Assembly: GCA_958299035.1 (NCBI GenBank) | Contig: CATQJL010000223.1 | Location: 46,240,162-46,304,161, forward strand | Reading direction: 5' to 3' | Length of the DNA: 64,000 bases | From: Cylicocyclus nassatus | Lineage: Eukaryota > Nematoda > Chromadorea > Rhabditida > Strongylidae | In this document: in pieces, positions 62,993 to 64,000 of the stretch | Numbering within the stretch: position 1 is the first letter of the stretch | Layout of the letters: every line of letters starts with the position of its first letter | Position numbers and translations under genes: made by a program | Notes under the pieces: model-generated | Databases searched by the model: none | What the model saw: only the letters and a program-made list of their open reading frames with translations | What the model was told of the DNA's origin: nothing

Positions 62993-64000
62993 GTATGTTC
63001 GCATTTTTTTTAACAACCACAACCAATACCATAGATACTCCTCCCCTCCACCTCCCCCCCCCCCATAGAATTTCAAACAAATCGCAAAGAAATCAATTTA
63101 TACCCACCGTAACCCGAGAAATACTGTAGGGCGATGTACACACCAAAAGGTCCGCCTTAATGAGCTGAGTGAATCTTTCAGATTCAAAGTTCATGCATTC
63201 CGAAGGAAGCTACGGTATTGGAAAATTCCGCGGAATTCCGCGACATGCCCGGAATTCCGCGACATTTTATATTGAGGGTCAAAATTTCTAAAACGCAACT
63301 ATATTATAAATTCATTAGCATTTCACTCAGTTTCTCACCAAATCCGTCAAACTCAGCAAGTATTCTTTGAAGGCTCCCATAACGTTCAAATGGACTTCTG
63401 AGTTGATGATTTACATAGAAATTACACATGTTGACCGGGTTCCGATTTGTGACTATTCTTTGAGATTATTCGTGGAAGAATTCTGAAATATTCACAATAT
63501 GTGAACAGTTTTATGGGCCGTGCTTACTTTTGCTCTATTTCGAAACAACAAAAATCTATAGGGAAATGATGGAGATGTCACAACTCTGCCATTTGCCAGA
63601 AGCAGAGGAAAGGATTACGTTACCAAAAATGGAATAGAACAGCATCACATGGCTCTTCTACAGAAGTTTACTCTCTTCTTAAGCGGGAGAAGAAGCAGGA
63701 AAAAGTTTGTCCATAGTCACCTACCACCTTGGGAGCGGCAGTTTTGTAAGAGGTGCCGCGCATAACGTTTGTAATGGTCTCAATATTAGGGCAACCCCTA
63801 AAACTTATATGTGATTTGCGTCTCGATGGTTTCGATTTCATGACATATGAGCTCCTTATTTGTCATCGCTGGAGCTAAGGTTATCCATGGTATCAACCAA
63901 ATCGTTTCTATGAGGCCGTCCCGAAAGTAATTTCGCCTCTTCTAAGTAAACGCCACATTTCGTAGAACAAAAATTCCTAAGAAATTTTGATAGCCTTCGA
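62993..64000. other. Right edge, nothing recognised
   Basis: AT-rich with a C run at 63046-63063 and two CGGAATTCCGCGACAT words at 63225-63270. No gene or complete element. Confidence 0.3.

Overview
This window looks like genomic DNA from a nematode, most likely a clade V (strongylid or hookworm-like) worm. The evidence is three intron-rich housekeeping genes whose proteins match nematode orthologues, many 47-60 nt introns with TTTCAG-type acceptors, a GC-AG intron, possible spliced-leader acceptors just before start codons, and a very high load of palindromic (foldback) DNA transposons. It is a eukaryotic nuclear sequence; no bacterial operons, CRISPR arrays or prophage were seen.

Layout. 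1-2007 (minus): a myosin essential light chain gene (mlc-3-like) running off the left edge. 2.0-17 kb: no convincing gene; a 304-bp hAT MITE, several foldbacks, a 1.47-kb palindromic TA element and a 550-bp TTAA element. 17.2-18.35 kb (minus): a five-exon gene for a 248-residue protein I do not recognise. 19-35 kb: almost solid transposon debris, including an RTE-type LINE fragment with an inverted duplication, mariner-type foldbacks, a run of TTA-flanked elements starting GGG, and three hAT elements with perfect 8-bp target duplications. 35.5-38 kb (minus): exon-like pieces of an unidentified gene. 38.8-42.7 kb (minus): a broken Penelope-like retroelement (RT plus GIY-YIG) whose RT is split by a second, different RT. 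43-49.6 kb: TTAA-type and foldback repeats. 49.7-58.3 kb (minus): a complete 29-exon gene for RNA polymerase III subunit RPC2 (POLR3B). 59.86-61.67 kb (plus): a complete five-exon gene for the non-muscle myosin regulatory light chain (mlc-4). 61.7-64 kb: mostly empty, with one possible exon of a further gene.

The RPC2 and mlc-4 genes are divergent across 1.5 kb and may share a promoter region. Two myosin light chain genes and RPC2 within one 64-kb stretch suggest conserved linkage (from memory, mlc-3, mlc-4 and an RPC2 gene map to C. elegans chromosome III). The three well-supported gene models were checked by hand: exon lengths sum to whole codons and splice phases agree at every junction. 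All family names for repeats rest on terminal repeats and target-site duplications read directly, not on database searches.
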